Assembly: GCA_947493195.1 (NCBI GenBank)
Contig: CANLQG010000003.1
Coordinates: forward strand, 406,846 to 470,845
DNA length: 64,000 nt
Source of the DNA: an uncultured Sphingomonadaceae bacterium
GTDB taxonomy: Bacteria > Pseudomonadota > Alphaproteobacteria > Sphingomonadales > Sphingomonadaceae
Direction of reading: 5' to 3'
Below the pieces are notes generated by a model that ran no database searches, was not told the DNA's origin, and saw only the letters and a program-made list of their open reading frames with translations. Shown in pieces: positions 36,448-46,293 of the stretch (position 1 is its first letter; each line of letters opens with the position of its first letter). The translations under genes were made by a program, and so were the position numbers.

Positions 36448-37388
36448 TCAGAGTCCGTACCCGGAGCACCGTCAAAAACTGCCGTGATGCCCGATGTTGC
36501 TTTGCCAATCAGTTCGGCGGCCATCCGGGCGGGAACATCCATGTCGCCAGCGTCGAAGGTAGCCTGCGCTTCGACCCGTTCCTGTCCCGCAGGACTGAAC
36601 AGCGCAGCCCGCATGTTCAGCTTGCCATCGCTGTAGGTGCAACGGACAGCGACCGGGGAATGGCAATTGCCGCCCAGCGCCAGCAACAGGGCACGTTCAG
36701 CCATGACTTCGGCATGACTGGGAGCGTGATCCAGGACCGACAGCAGCTGGCGCGCCCTCTCATCATCTGCGCGGCATTCGATGGCAATGGCGCCCTGCGC
36801 TGCGGCCGGCAGCCAGTCTTCCGGATCCAGCGGCACGCCGATGTCGTCCTGCCCCAGTCGGGAGAGTCCCGCGGCGGCAAGGAAAGTCGCATCGGCCGCC
36901 CCCGCTTCAAGCTTGGCGAGGCGGGTTGCCACGTTGCCGCGAAACGTGACAACGCGGCAATCGGGCCGCTGGTGCAGCGCCTGGGCCGCCCTGCGCGGTG
37001 CACTGGTGCCGATCACAGCGCCTTTCGGCAGATCGGCCATGCTGGCCGCGCCAACCAGCCGGTCCCGCTTGTCGGCACGTGGCAGGATGGCGATCAGGGT
37101 AAAGGCATCCGGGCGGATCGTTTCCACGTCCTTCAGCGAATGGACCGAGGCGTCGATTTCCTCGTTCGCCAGCCAGGCATCCAGTTCCTTGGTCCACAAA
37201 GCCTTGCCACCGATGTCTGCCAGCGGCCGGTCCTGGATCTTGTCCCCGCTGGCCTCCACCGGCACCAGTTCGACGGCGTTGCCGTCCCAGCCGTGGGCGG
37301 CGCATAGTCGCGCCCGTGCTTCTTCCGCCTGCGCCAATGCCAGCGGCGAGCGCCGCGTTCCGAGCCTGAGGAGTGGTTGCTGTGTCAT
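36444..37388 (-). CDS. hemC: Hydroxymethylbilane synthase (porphobilinogen deaminase)
   Basis: Assembles four porphobilinogens into hydroxymethylbilane. ATG at 37388 gives 314 residues starting MTQQPLLRLGTRRSPLALAQ, the diagnostic beginning; an in-frame start further upstream is less likely. The catalytic Asp loop HSLKDVET and the cofactor Cys in AIAIECRADD are visible. It heads hemC-hemD-hemX-like and is divergent from tsaD with 44 bases between starts, so the promoters face away from each other in a very short region. Confidence 0.97.
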   Translation of the reverse strand: MTQQPLLRLGTRRSPLALAQAEEARARLCAAHGWDGNAVELVPVEASGDKIQDRPLADIGGKALWTKELDAWLANEEIDASVHSLKDVETIRPDAFTLIAILPRADKRDRLVGAASMADLPKGAVIGTSAPRRAAQALHQRPDCRVVTFRGNVATRLAKLEAGAADATFLAAAGLSRLGQDDIGVPLDPEDWLPAAAQGAIAIECRADDERARQLLSVLDHAPSHAEVMAERALLLALGGNCHSPVAVRCTYSDGKLNMRAALFSPAGQERVEAQATFDAGDMDVPARMAAELIGKATSGITAVFDGAPGTDSE

Positions 37389-37432
37389 GCCTCTGCTTGC
37401 CCTAGCGGCACGAAAGTCTAAGGGGAAGCGGG

Positions 37433-38470
37433 ATGACACTGGTTCTGGGCATTGAAAGCAGCTGTGACGAGACCGCAGCGGCGCTGGTGACAGGCGATCG
37501 CAGGATTCTTGCGCAGGCCATCGCCAGTCAGGAGGCAGAGCATTCGCCCTATGGCGGGGTGGTGCCGGAGATCGCCGCCCGCGCCCATGCAGAACGGCTT
37601 GCTCCCCTGATCGACAAGGTCCTGAAAGAGGCTGGCAAGACGCTGGCCGACTGCGATACCGTGGCCGCCACGGCCGGTCCGGGCTTGATCGGCGGCGTCA
37701 TGGTGGGGCTGGTGACGGCCAAGGCGCTCGCCATGGCAAGCAGCAAGCCGCTGATGGCAATCAACCATCTGGAAGGCCATGCACTCTCCCCGCGCCTTGC
37801 CGATAACGACCTGCAGTTCCCATACGCCCTATTGCTGGTCAGTGGCGGTCACTGCCAGATCCTGCGCGTGCAAGGCGTCGGCAATTACCGGCGGATTGCC
37901 ACCACCATCGACGATGCCTTGGGAGAGGCGTTCGACAAGACCGCCAAGATCCTGGGCCTCGGCTATCCCGGCGGTCCTGCGGTGGAGAAACTGGCACGTG
38001 AAGGCGATGCAGAGGCAGTCCCGCTTCCGCGCCCGCTGGTCCACAGCAAGGAACCCCACTTCAGCTTCGCCGGACTGAAAAGTGCCGTCTTGCGCGCCCA
38101 TGACAGCGGCGAACATTCGGATGCGGATATCGCCGCCAGTTTCCAGCAGGCCGCCCTCGACTGCATCCTCGATCGCACGCGACGGGCGCTTTCCGGCATG
38201 GATGCGGTTTCGGCTCTCGTCTGCGCGGGAGGGGTGGCGGCGAACCAGACCATTCGTGCAGGCCTGGAAAGCCTTGCCGCCGAATTCGATCTGCCCTTCA
38301 CCGCACCGCCCCTGCCGCTGTGTACGGATAATGCCGCGATGATAGCCTGGGCGGGGCTGGAACGCCTGAACGCAGGCTTTGCCGCCGATCCGCTCGACTT
38401 GAAAGCACGGCCCCGCTGGCCACTTGATCCCGATGCAGAACCCGCAAGAGGCGCAGGAGTAAAGGCATGA
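37433..38470 (+). CDS. tsaD: tRNA N6-threonylcarbamoyladenosine synthesis protein TsaD
   Basis: Transfers threonylcarbamoyl to A37 of ANN-decoding tRNAs, with TsaB and TsaE. The 345-residue protein starts [15 protein letters not shown], has NHLEGH (metal-binding His residues, equivalent to HxxxH), [11 protein letters not shown], and the late [10 protein letters not shown] and [10 protein letters not shown] with the third metal ligand Asp. ATG follows AAGGGGAAGCGGG. The stop overlaps gpsA by ATGA. Confidence 0.97.
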   Translation: MTLVLGIESSCDETAAALVTGDRRILAQAIASQEAEHSPYGGVVPEIAARAHAERLAPLIDKVLKEAGKTLADCDTVAATAGPGLIGGVMVGLVTAKALAMASSKPLMAINHLEGHALSPRLADNDLQFPYALLLVSGGHCQILRVQGVGNYRRIATTIDDALGEAFDKTAKILGLGYPGGPAVEKLAREGDAEAVPLPRPLVHSKEPHFSFAGLKSAVLRAHDSGEHSDADIAASFQQAALDCILDRTRRALSGMDAVSALVCAGGVAANQTIRAGLESLAAEFDLPFTAPPLPLCTDNAAMIAWAGLERLNAGFAADPLDLKARPRWPLDPDAEPARGAGVKA

Positions 38471-39450
38471 TTGGCGTAGTAGGGGCAGGCGCTTGGGGCA
38501 CGGCACTGGCGCAGATGCTGGCGAGCGACGGGCGCGAGGTGCTGCTCTGGGCGCTGGAAGACGGCCTTGCCGATGCGATCAATACCAGCCGCAGCAACGG
38601 TCTCTATCTGCCATCGGCCGATCTTGCCCCCTCTATCCGCGCAACGGGCGACATTTTCGACATGGCGGAATGCGAGATCCTGCTGATGGTCACCCCGGCC
38701 CAGCATCTTGGCAACGTTCTCTCCATGATGCGGGCATATCCACGTGATCTGGTGCTGTGTTCCAAGGGTATCGAACAGAGCACCGGGCGTATGATGAACG
38801 ATGTCGCGCGCGAGATTGCTCCCGACGCGCAGATCGCCGTCCTGTCCGGCCCTACCTTCGCGCACGAAGTCGCCGCCGGACTACCTGCCGCGGTCACACT
38901 GGCCTGCCGCGGGGGTGAGGCCCAGTGGGAGCGGCTGGCGTCCGAGATCGCGCGGCCCAACTTCCGCCCCTACTACTCCGACGATGTCATCGGCGCGGAA
39001 ACCGGCGGCGCAGTCAAGAACGTGCTCGCCATCGCGTGCGGCGTGGTGGACGGGCTGGGCCTTGGCCAGAATGCGCGCAACGCCCTGATCACTCGCGGTT
39101 TTGCCGAGATGCTGCGCTTCGGCGTGGCATTGGGTGGCAAGTCGGAGACTTTGAATGGCCTGTGCGGTCTGGGAGATCTGGTGCTGACCTGCTCGTCCAC
39201 CTCCAGCCGCAATTTCTCCCTCGGCAAGGCGCTTGGCGAAGGCATGAGCGCGGCGGAGGCCCTCGCAGACAGGCGCACGGTGGCCGAAGGCGCGCACACG
39301 GCCCCCGTATTGCGCGAACTTGCCATTAGGCACGGCCTTTCCATGCCGATTACCGAGGCGGTCAATGCGCTGCTGGAAGGACAACCCGCTCCGGACGTGG
39401 TGCGCGAGTTGCTTGCCCGCCCGCTGAAGGCCGAGGGGCACGAGGGTTGA
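38467..39450 (+). CDS. gpsA: Glycerol-3-phosphate dehydrogenase (NAD(P)+)
   Basis: Makes sn-glycerol-3-phosphate from dihydroxyacetone phosphate for phospholipid synthesis. The 327-residue protein has the N-terminal fold [17 protein letters not shown], the CSKGIE and [10 protein letters not shown] motifs, and the catalytic Lys in [13 protein letters not shown]. It sits between tsaD (ATGA overlap) and a flippase-like gene (TTGA overlap), forming a tightly coupled three-gene operon. No anomaly. Confidence 0.97.
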   Translation: MIGVVGAGAWGTALAQMLASDGREVLLWALEDGLADAINTSRSNGLYLPSADLAPSIRATGDIFDMAECEILLMVTPAQHLGNVLSMMRAYPRDLVLCSKGIEQSTGRMMNDVAREIAPDAQIAVLSGPTFAHEVAAGLPAAVTLACRGGEAQWERLASEIARPNFRPYYSDDVIGAETGGAVKNVLAIACGVVDGLGLGQNARNALITRGFAEMLRFGVALGGKSETLNGLCGLGDLVLTCSSTSSRNFSLGKALGEGMSAAEALADRRTVAEGAHTAPVLRELAIRHGLSMPITEAVNALLEGQPAPDVVRELLARPLKAEGHEG

Positions 39451-41024
39451 GCACGTCCAAGGCGAAAGTCGAGGCTGCCGAGGAGCCCGGCGGCGACATC
39501 GCCGCGCTGGCCAAGGGCGGGCGCACCAATTTCTTCGGGTTCGTGCTGCGCCTGCTAGCGCGCCTGCCCTTCCTGTTCATCGCCGGCCAGCTCTACGGTG
39601 CAGAAGCGCTCGGCATCTACGCCTATGCCCTGCTCGTGGTCGAACTCACGGCGCTGGTATGTTCCATCGGCGAGAAACGTGGCCTGGCCCAGCGCCTGCG
39701 CGATAGCGAAGAGGAAAGCGAGGCTACCGAAACCGGCCTGATCGCCGATTCCATGCTGGTGGCGCTGATATTCTCGAGCATCATGGCGGCGGTCTTCTTC
39801 ATCTGGCCAACACCGCTGTTTCCCAACGGCATGTCGAACGACCTTGACCGGTGGATCGTGCTGGCCATTCCCGGCTACGCGCTGACCGAGATCGTGTTGG
39901 CGGCGCAGGCCTACAAGTACGACATCGGCACCACCGTTCGCGCCCGCGCCGTGGTGGAGCCGTGGACCATCTCCATCCTGGCGGGCGCGTTCTGGTTCGT
40001 ACCTGCGATCGGGAATGCAGGCCTGACGCTTGCCTATCTCGCTTCGATTTTTGCAGGACTGGCGACGGCCATGGTGCCGTTCCTGCGCACCTATGGCCTT
40101 CCCAAAGGCTGGTCACCCCACCCCGCTCGCCTTATTCCGATGGTGACACGCGCCATGCCGCTGGCGGTTACCGACGCCATCGAATGGGGCACGCGGCGCG
40201 TGGACCTGCTGATCCTGGGCTGGTTTGCCGGGCCGGTAGCACTGGGCATCTACTGGATGGCGCAGCAGGTCGCCAGCCTGCCACAGAAGCTGAAGACGAG
40301 TTTCGAACCGATCCTTGGCCCCGTCATCACGGCCAAACTGAAAGTGAAGGATTACGCGGCAATCGCCCGGCAAGTTTGCCAGGTCGGTTTCTGGATTGTG
40401 GCGGCACAGGCGGGCATTGCGCTTGCGCTGGGCATTCCGGGAGAGGCGCTGATGGGCCTGATGGGCGATGATGGCGAATTCGTACCCGGCACGGCCGCCC
40501 TCGCCTTCCTGCTGGCGGCAGAGGTCGTGGCGGCAACGGCAGTCGTCTCCGAGGCCGCGCTGATCTACGTGGCGCGCGTGCGCAACCTGTGGGTGTCCAT
40601 CGGCACTATCGCTTTGCAGGCGCTGCTGACGGTCGCCGCGATGCTGGTGATCGACACGCTTACATTCGCCAGTCCCGAGCGGGCCGACTTCTACCGCGCG
40701 GCTGCTGCGGCTGGCGCGCTCATGGTATCGCTGGGCGTGGCCTCGGTCGTGAAGGCGGTGATGCTCGGAAAGATCCTGGGTCACTCGATCAACAATTGGC
40801 GCTGGGCCCTGGTGTGGGCGGCGGCTGCTGCCGTGCTGGTGGGCCAGGTCGCCATCCTGCTGCCGGAATGGGCAGAACTGGCATTCGGCATCCCGGCCAT
40901 CCTTGGAGTCTATGGTTTCATCATCTGGACGCGCGGCTTCGGACCTGAAGACCGGGTGTTGTTCAGCAAGAAACCCAAGGCGGCAGACCCTATCCAGCCC
41001 CCCACAGACCGGCCGCCGATCTAG
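39447..41024 (+). CDS. Polysaccharide/lipid flippase-like membrane protein (Wzx/MVF type)
   Basis: A 525-residue polytopic protein of the lipopolysaccharide/oligosaccharide flippase superfamily. About 12-14 hydrophobic helices are visible, beginning with FFGFVLRLLARLPFLFIAGQ, and the layout lacks enzymatic motifs. The TTG start overlaps the gpsA stop, so the gene is coupled to gpsA. The N-terminal 30 residues and the C-terminal 25 are hydrophilic. Substrate is unknown; no polysaccharide cluster surrounds it. A MATE drug exporter is less likely from the pattern. Confidence 0.8.
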   Translation: MSTSKAKVEAAEEPGGDIAALAKGGRTNFFGFVLRLLARLPFLFIAGQLYGAEALGIYAYALLVVELTALVCSIGEKRGLAQRLRDSEEESEATETGLIADSMLVALIFSSIMAAVFFIWPTPLFPNGMSNDLDRWIVLAIPGYALTEIVLAAQAYKYDIGTTVRARAVVEPWTISILAGAFWFVPAIGNAGLTLAYLASIFAGLATAMVPFLRTYGLPKGWSPHPARLIPMVTRAMPLAVTDAIEWGTRRVDLLILGWFAGPVALGIYWMAQQVASLPQKLKTSFEPILGPVITAKLKVKDYAAIARQVCQVGFWIVAAQAGIALALGIPGEALMGLMGDDGEFVPGTAALAFLLAAEVVAATAVVSEAALIYVARVRNLWVSIGTIALQALLTVAAMLVIDTLTFASPERADFYRAAAAAGALMVSLGVASVVKAVMLGKILGHSINNWRWALVWAAAAAVLVGQVAILLPEWAELAFGIPAILGVYGFIIWTRGFGPEDRVLFSKKPKAADPIQPPTDRPPI

Positions 41025-41065
41025 CTTCGCTCCACCCGAACGGCATTATTTGACTGGCCGGGCAG

Positions 41066-41087
41066 AATAAGGCACGCCTGCCTTATT
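41066..41087 (+). terminator. Inverted repeat after the flippase gene
   Basis: Perfect nine-base arms AATAAGGCA and TGCCTTATT with loop CGCC. It lies 41 bases after the flippase stop and about 87 bases before the VWA gene. There is no long T-run, so termination is only likely by position; a binding site for a regulator of the VWA gene is the alternative. Confidence 0.5.
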
Positions 41088-41174
41088 ATCGCCGCAATTC
41101 AGCCACTGTTAATGTTGTAACATCACTTTTGCGGCGCCGGTCATCTTGGGTCGGCGTCAAAAAGGGGAGACGTT

Positions 41175-42797
41175 ATGACCAACAAGGCTCGTATTTCCGG
41201 TATGGCTGGAGCCCTGACGGCCACAGCCATGGTGATGGCTCTGGTTGCCTGCGCGCAGAACGAGAACGCCCAGAAGACAGAGCAGATGAGCACTTACGAC
41301 GTGCAGGAACCCATCATGGCCGAGCGCGCAATGCCGGAGGCCGAGTACGCTATGGCCCCGCCCCCTGCGATCTCGTACTACGCCCCCGCAAACGCAGAGC
41401 GCTATGACGGCGAGGCCATCGGCTCGGTAAAGCTGGTGGCAGCCGAACCGGTCTCCACATTTTCCGTCGACGTGGACACGGGCGCCTACGCCAACGTACG
41501 CCGCTTCCTCTCGCAGGGGCAGATGCCTCCGCAGGCGGCAGTGCGCACAGAGGAACTGATCAACTACTTCCGCTACGACTACCCTGTTCCGCAAAGCCGC
41601 GAACAGCCGTTTTCCGTCACCACCGACATGGCGATCACCCCGTGGAACCCGGACACCCGCATCCTGCGGGTGGGTCTGCGAAGCTACGACCTGCCCCGCA
41701 CCCAGCGCCCGGCTGCCAACCTCGTCTTCCTGCTCGATGTTTCGGGTTCGATGTCCGATGCCGACAAGTTGCCGCTGGTGAAGACCGCCATGCGCCAGCT
41801 CGCAGGCGAACTGGGGCGGCGGGACCGCGTGTCCATCGTGGTGTACGCAGGCGCAACCGGCGTGGTGCTGGAGCCCACCAACGACGAACGCGCCATTCGC
41901 CGCGCGCTGGACCAGCTGGAGGCTGGCGGGTCGACCGCCGGTGCCGCCGGACTGCGCCTAGCCTACGACATGGCGCGCAAGGGCTTCATCGAAGGCGGCG
42001 TGAACCGCGTCATCCTGGCGACAGATGGTGATTTCAACGTGGGAATTTCGGACCAAGACCAGCTTGTCGAAATGATCGAGGATCAACGCGACAGCGGCAT
42101 CACCCTGACCACGCTGGGCTTCGGCCAGGGCAACTACAACGAAGCGATGATGGAGCAGATCGCCGACCATGGAAACGGCAACTACGCTTACATCGACAGT
42201 GCCATGGAAGCGCGCAAGGTGCTCTCCGACGAGATGCAATCCACCCTCTTCACCATCGCCCAGGACGTGAAGATCCAGGTGGAATTCAATCCCGAGCATG
42301 TCTCACAATATCGCCTGATCGGCTACGAGAACCGCATCATGAATGAAGAGGACTTCAACAACGACACGGTGGACGCCGGCGATATCGGTGCAGGGCATCA
42401 GGTGACGGCGCTATACGAGATCGTGCCCGCAGGAGAGGATGGCTGGATCAACCCGCGCCGCTACGAAGGCAACCAGACCAGCGTCATGCGCGAACGCGGG
42501 TCCGGCAACGAGGTTGCCTTCGTGCAGCTTCGCTACAAGCTGCCGGGGCAAAATCGCTCGCGCCTGATCCAGCGGCCGGTTTCATCCCGCATCCTTGCCA
42601 GCGCCCGCCCGGCGCGCGGCGACATGGCCTTCGTGGCAGCAGTCGCGGCCTACGGACAGAACCTTCGCGGAGACAGCCTGCTGAACGGGTTCGACTTCGA
42701 CGATAGCGTTGCGCTGGCGGGAAGCCAGAGCGGCTACTGGCGCGAGGAATTCTTGCAGCTTGCCGGATTGGCGCAGACACTCGACGTGCGGCGCTAA
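41175..42797 (+). CDS. VWA-domain lipoprotein (YfbK-like)
   Basis: Predicted lipoprotein of 540 residues (lipobox ALVAC, Cys26). The N-terminal part with STFSVDVDTGAYANVRRFL is the YfbK N-terminal domain, the central VWA domain has the MIDAS motif DVSGSMSD, plus VVYAGATG and LATDGDFNVG, and the C-terminal 180 residues form the DUF3520 domain. Such proteins are thought to bind partners through a metal site at the cell envelope; the ligand is unknown. ATG follows GGGGAGACGTT. It is followed by an OmpA-like gene after 19 bases, suggesting a shared envelope role. Confidence 0.9.
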   Translation: MTNKARISGMAGALTATAMVMALVACAQNENAQKTEQMSTYDVQEPIMAERAMPEAEYAMAPPPAISYYAPANAERYDGEAIGSVKLVAAEPVSTFSVDVDTGAYANVRRFLSQGQMPPQAAVRTEELINYFRYDYPVPQSREQPFSVTTDMAITPWNPDTRILRVGLRSYDLPRTQRPAANLVFLLDVSGSMSDADKLPLVKTAMRQLAGELGRRDRVSIVVYAGATGVVLEPTNDERAIRRALDQLEAGGSTAGAAGLRLAYDMARKGFIEGGVNRVILATDGDFNVGISDQDQLVEMIEDQRDSGITLTTLGFGQGNYNEAMMEQIADHGNGNYAYIDSAMEARKVLSDEMQSTLFTIAQDVKIQVEFNPEHVSQYRLIGYENRIMNEEDFNNDTVDAGDIGAGHQVTALYEIVPAGEDGWINPRRYEGNQTSVMRERGSGNEVAFVQLRYKLPGQNRSRLIQRPVSSRILASARPARGDMAFVAAVAAYGQNLRGDSLLNGFDFDDSVALAGSQSGYWREEFLQLAGLAQTLDVRR

Positions 42798-42816
42798 CTC
42801 GCGCTAAGGCTTGTGC

Positions 42817-43557
42817 ATGGAATTCCTGCGCAAGCCTTATACCGCCATCATAGCGGGCCTCGTGGTCTGCGTCATACTTGCCGTCGTTGTCGGCAGCGCC
42901 AACGCACCGGGCATCGTGGCGAAAATCTCCGCTCCCGCTTCCGCCGCGATCAAGGAAGCGGGTGGCGGTGAGCAGGTGACAGCGCATTTCGAGACTCCCA
43001 ACGGCTTTCCCAGCCGGCACGTCGTGCTGACCGGGGCGGAATCGCTCGACGAATCCACCCGCGATCGCATCGCCCATTCGGTGGCTGCGCTGCCCGGTGT
43101 CGGCGGGATCAGCTGGAGTGACGGCGACATGATGGTGGAGCAGCATTACAGCCCGCTCCATTGCCAGGAAGACGTGCAGGCGCTTTTGCGCGCACGAACC
43201 ATCCGTTTCGAGGAAGGATCGGCCCAGATCGATGTCGCCAGCCGCTCGCTGATCGACGAGGTGGCAGGCGCCCTGCGCCCCTGTCTCGGCGCGGTCATCG
43301 AGGTAAGCGGCCACACCGATCGCTCCGGCCCGGAGGATGTCAACGTCAGCCTGTCCACAGAGCGTGCCGAGGCGGTAAAGCAGGCGCTGGTGCGCAGCGG
43401 CATTCCGGCTGACGCCCTGCTGGTATCCGGTGAGGGTTCCGCGCATCCGGTGGAGGGTCTGGAACCTACCGACCCCGCCAACCGTCGTATCGAATTCGCA
43501 GTCGTCTCGACCCAGCCGCTGTTGCCAACCCCAGTCGACACACCGGGCCCGCGCTAG
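42817..43557 (+). CDS. OmpA-domain peptidoglycan-associated protein
   Basis: A 246-residue protein anchored by one N-terminal helix (about residues 7-30), a middle region of 100 residues without clear family, and a C-terminal OmpA domain (EVSGHTDRSGPEDVNVSLS and NRRIEFAVV), which binds peptidoglycan. ATG at 42817 is chosen since AAGG lies seven bases ahead; TTG at 42811 is the alternative. The gene follows the VWA lipoprotein and precedes two small membrane proteins, all forward. Confidence 0.85.
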   Translation: MEFLRKPYTAIIAGLVVCVILAVVVGSANAPGIVAKISAPASAAIKEAGGGEQVTAHFETPNGFPSRHVVLTGAESLDESTRDRIAHSVAALPGVGGISWSDGDMMVEQHYSPLHCQEDVQALLRARTIRFEEGSAQIDVASRSLIDEVAGALRPCLGAVIEVSGHTDRSGPEDVNVSLSTERAEAVKQALVRSGIPADALLVSGEGSAHPVEGLEPTDPANRRIEFAVVSTQPLLPTPVDTPGPR

Positions 43558-43624
43558 GCTGTTGCAAGGAAGGCGCGAACCCGCGATTTGCCCGAATCGC
43601 GGGTCCTGCCGCAAAAGGAACGTT

Positions 43625-43717
43625 ATGCCGATCTGGATGGAAGTGCTGGTGCTGATGCTGCTCGCCTATGCGGTGGGCCTGGGCCTCGGCTGGGTCGTCT
43701 GGGGCCGGGACACGTGA
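43625..43717 (+). CDS. 30-residue single-helix membrane protein
   Basis: Short gene read by eye: ATG at 43625, eight bases after AAAAGGAA, stop at 43717. The peptide is one hydrophobic helix (MEVLVLMLLAYAVGLGLGWV) with a polar end GRDT. It lies 18 bases before the helix-hairpin-helix protein gene, in the same direction, and its length and ribosome binding site make a real small protein likely. No homologue is recalled; a partner of the following anchored protein is inferred. Confidence 0.62.
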   Translation: MPIWMEVLVLMLLAYAVGLGLGWVVWGRDT

Positions 43718-43735
43718 TCAAACGGAGAGTTATGA

Positions 43736-44425
43736 ATGGCTGAATTGTTGCAGGCAAACTGGATCCTGCTCGTCATCGCGCTGGTGATCGGACTGCTGGT
43801 CGCCTGGTGGATTTTCGTCGCGTCCCGCCGCACCAAAGTCGATATCGAAGAGAAGGTCGAAAGCGATAGCAAGGCCGCCAAACGCAACCAGGCCCTGATA
43901 GATGCTCCGCACGCGGCGCGCAGGGATGACGGCCCGCCACCCCCGACCGTAACACCCGCTGCAAGTGATCTGGAAGATGTCGAGGCCGCCCGCAGCGCGG
44001 CGTCCCCCGGACCGACTTCCGCTGCCGCCAATTCCGATACCACGGCCGCTGCAGCGCTTGGCACCGATGCCGAGACGGGTGACGGCGTGCCCGCCCGCGA
44101 AGCGATGAAGGCGTCACCGGCACTATCTCCCCACCCCGCACCTTCGCCCGCGCCCACCCCAACCCCTGCGTCCGATCCTGCCACCGGCGACGACCTGCGG
44201 CGGATCAAGGGAGTTGGTCCCAAGCTCGTCACGCTCCTGAACGAACAGGGCGTAACCAGCTTCGCCGAAATTGCCGGATGGAGCGATTCCGATATCGACC
44301 GGATCGATGCGAAACTCGGTCGCTTCCAGGGCCGCATCCGCCGTGACAGCTGGGTAGAACAGGCTCGACTTCTCCAAGCAGGTGACATCGGCGCCTACGA
44401 AGCGAAGTTCGGCAATACGAACTGA
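43736..44425 (+). CDS. Membrane-anchored helix-hairpin-helix protein
   Basis: A 229-residue protein with a membrane helix at about residues 8-30, a charged segment, a long Pro/Ala/Thr-rich linker, and a C-terminal helix-hairpin-helix domain: DDLRRIKGVGPKLVTLLNEQ followed by TSFAEIAGWSDSDIDRIDAKL. The KGVGPK loop is the DNA-contact type seen in ComEA, and also in the L21-like HHH proteins of alphaproteobacteria. It may tether nucleic acid or protein to the membrane. The function is unknown. It follows the 30-residue protein gene. Confidence 0.8.
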   Translation: MAELLQANWILLVIALVIGLLVAWWIFVASRRTKVDIEEKVESDSKAAKRNQALIDAPHAARRDDGPPPPTVTPAASDLEDVEAARSAASPGPTSAAANSDTTAAAALGTDAETGDGVPAREAMKASPALSPHPAPSPAPTPTPASDPATGDDLRRIKGVGPKLVTLLNEQGVTSFAEIAGWSDSDIDRIDAKLGRFQGRIRRDSWVEQARLLQAGDIGAYEAKFGNTN

Positions 44426-44497
44426 TCGGGAACCCCCGGCGCGTTGCCGCGTAGGTTGACAACTGCGCTGTTTTCTTGCGCAGGGAAAGGTGTGTCC

Positions 44498-44878
44498 ATG
44501 GCGAGCCAGTCAGTGAACGAACAGCCCACCGTGCTGGTTGTGGAGGACGAGGTGATCATCGCGCTCGACCTGTCCGAAACCGTGCGCGACATGGGCTTTC
44601 GTGTCGAAGGGCCCTATGCCAATAACGGTCATGCCTTTATCGCCATCGATCAGGAAATGCCGGACTTCGCCATCCTCGACCTACGAACTGCCGATGGCGA
44701 AGTATTTCCTCTGGCCGATGCGCTGACAGAGGCTGGCGTGCCGATCATCTTCCATTCCGGCCACATCACCGACCACGAGATTGCAGAGCGCTATCCTAGC
44801 GCGCTGACGGCGGCGAAGCCCTGCCCTCCCAGCAAGCTGATGCAGATGATCGCGGAAGCCAACAAGAGGGCACATTAG
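44498..44878 (+). CDS. Single-domain response regulator
   Basis: A 126-residue receiver domain without output domain. ATG at 44498 lies seven bases after AAAGG. The acidic pair Glu16-Asp17 (VVEDEV), phospho-acceptor Asp61 (AILDLRT), Ser87 (FHSGH) and Lys107 (AAKPCP) are all present, so it should be phosphorylated. This type resembles the CheY-like and stress-related receivers of sphingomonads. No kinase gene is adjacent. It lies between the envelope run and gcdH. Confidence 0.9.
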   Translation: MASQSVNEQPTVLVVEDEVIIALDLSETVRDMGFRVEGPYANNGHAFIAIDQEMPDFAILDLRTADGEVFPLADALTEAGVPIIFHSGHITDHEIAERYPSALTAAKPCPPSKLMQMIAEANKRAH

Positions 44879-44942
44879 TCGCGCCGCTCCTTGCTCCGCC
44901 CCGCTGGAATAACTAGGGCGGTTACAAAGGAGACTGTTTTTC

Positions 44943-46127
44943 ATGGCCGACATGGTGCCTTTCGATTGGGCCGATCCCTTCAACATCGACGACCAGCTAA
45001 GCGAGGACGAGCGCATGGTGCGCGATGCCGCGCACGCTTTCGCACAAAACACGCTGCAGGCGCGCGTGATCGAGGATTTCGCAAACGAGGCCGATGCCAG
45101 CGAGTTGTTCCCGATGATGGGACAGGCCGGCGTGCTGGGCGTTACCATTCCGGAGGAGTTCGGCGGGGCCGGTGCCAGCTACGTGGCTTACGGACTGGTC
45201 GCGCGCGAAATTGAGCGGGTGGACAGTGGCTATCGCTCGATGGCCAGCGTACAGTCCTCGCTCGTCATGTATCCCATCCACGCTTACGGTTCGCCCGAAC
45301 AGCATGCGAAATACCTGCCTGGCCTTGCGTCGGGCGAACTGATCGGTTGCTTCGGCCTGACAGAACCCGATGCCGGGTCCGATCCCGCAGGAATGCGGAC
45401 CTACGCCAAGAAGGACGGTGACGGCTATTCGCTCTCCGGCGCGAAGACGTGGATCTCGAATTCGCCGTTTGCCGATGTCTTCGTGGTGTGGGCCAAGAGC
45501 GAATCGCATGGCGACAAGGTGCGCGGTTTCGTGCTGGAAAAGGGGATGGAGGGCCTGGAAGCACCCAAGATCCAGGGCAAGCTTTCCTTGCGCGCCAGTA
45601 CTACCGGCATGATCCAGATGGACGAAGTCAAGCTACCCGCCGATGCGCTGCTGCCCAATGTCGAAGGTATCAAGGGGCCGTTCGGCTGCCTCAACCGTGC
45701 GCGGTATGGCATTTCCTGGGGAGCCATGGGCGCGGCAGAGTTCTGCTATCACGCAGCGCGCCAATATGGTCTCGACCGGCACCAGTTCGGCGTGCCTCTC
45801 GCTTCCAAGCAGCTTTATCAACTGAAACTCGCCGACATGGCGACCGAGATTTCGCTGGGGCTGCAAGGATCGTTGCGGGTAGGCCGCCTGATGGACGAAG
45901 GCCGTTTCGCGCCGGAAATGATTTCGATCATGAAGCGCAACAACGTCGGCAAGGCGTTGAATATCGCCCGCGCCGCCCGCGACATGCACGGCGGCAACGG
46001 GATTTCGGAAGAATACCAGGTGATGCGCCACATGCTCAACCTGGAAACGGTGAACACCTACGAAGGCACTCACGATGTTCACGCGCTCATTTTGGGGCGC
46101 GCTATCACCGGTCTATCCGCTTTCTAA
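44943..46127 (+). CDS. gcdH: Glutaryl-CoA dehydrogenase
   Basis: Acyl-CoA dehydrogenase that oxidises and decarboxylates glutaryl-CoA to crotonyl-CoA, in lysine and tryptophan breakdown. The 394-residue protein has [32 protein letters not shown], and the catalytic Glu in [20 protein letters not shown]; the [15 protein letters not shown] ending is typical of GcdH rather than other acyl-CoA dehydrogenases. ATG follows AAAGGAGACTGTTTTTC. It is monocistronic here. Confidence 0.94.
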   Translation: MADMVPFDWADPFNIDDQLSEDERMVRDAAHAFAQNTLQARVIEDFANEADASELFPMMGQAGVLGVTIPEEFGGAGASYVAYGLVAREIERVDSGYRSMASVQSSLVMYPIHAYGSPEQHAKYLPGLASGELIGCFGLTEPDAGSDPAGMRTYAKKDGDGYSLSGAKTWISNSPFADVFVVWAKSESHGDKVRGFVLEKGMEGLEAPKIQGKLSLRASTTGMIQMDEVKLPADALLPNVEGIKGPFGCLNRARYGISWGAMGAAEFCYHAARQYGLDRHQFGVPLASKQLYQLKLADMATEISLGLQGSLRVGRLMDEGRFAPEMISIMKRNNVGKALNIARAARDMHGGNGISEEYQVMRHMLNLETVNTYEGTHDVHALILGRAITGLSAF

Positions 46128-46206
46128 GGTAGCGCGGTCGCACTTATTGAAACTTCCGCACCACGTATGTGGACTTTGCGCAACACTCATACTGTGTTTC
46201 AACGAT

Positions 46207-46271
46207 TTGTTCCCAAGGCTGGAACAATGGTGTAATCGCGTGATTGAGCAAGGGATGCGGGGAGCATTCCC
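46207..46271 (+). promoter_or_regulatory. Structured leader of the ompA-type gene
   Basis: Two inverted repeats lie in the 165-base region before the ATG at 46294: TTGTTCC/GGAACAA (46207-46213 and 46221-46227, seven-base loop) and GGGATGC/GCATTCCC (46252-46258 and 46264-46271, with one bulge). A third short pair CCAC/GTGG lies at about 46154-46165. Leaders of this kind stabilise porin mRNAs or bind small RNAs; promoter position is not resolved. Confidence 0.45.
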
Positions 46272-46293
46272 GTTGGTCGTAATGAGGACAATT

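Noticed and set aside
39447..41024. Flippase-like gene as a MATE drug exporter
   Set aside because: Length, helix layout and coupling to gpsA fit oligosaccharide/lipid flippases better; no resistance context is visible.
46075..46293. Upstream extension of the ompA frame (73 codons) as an N-terminal domain
   Set aside because: It overlaps the gcdH end, has no ribosome binding site, and the signal peptide starts at the ATG at 46294.
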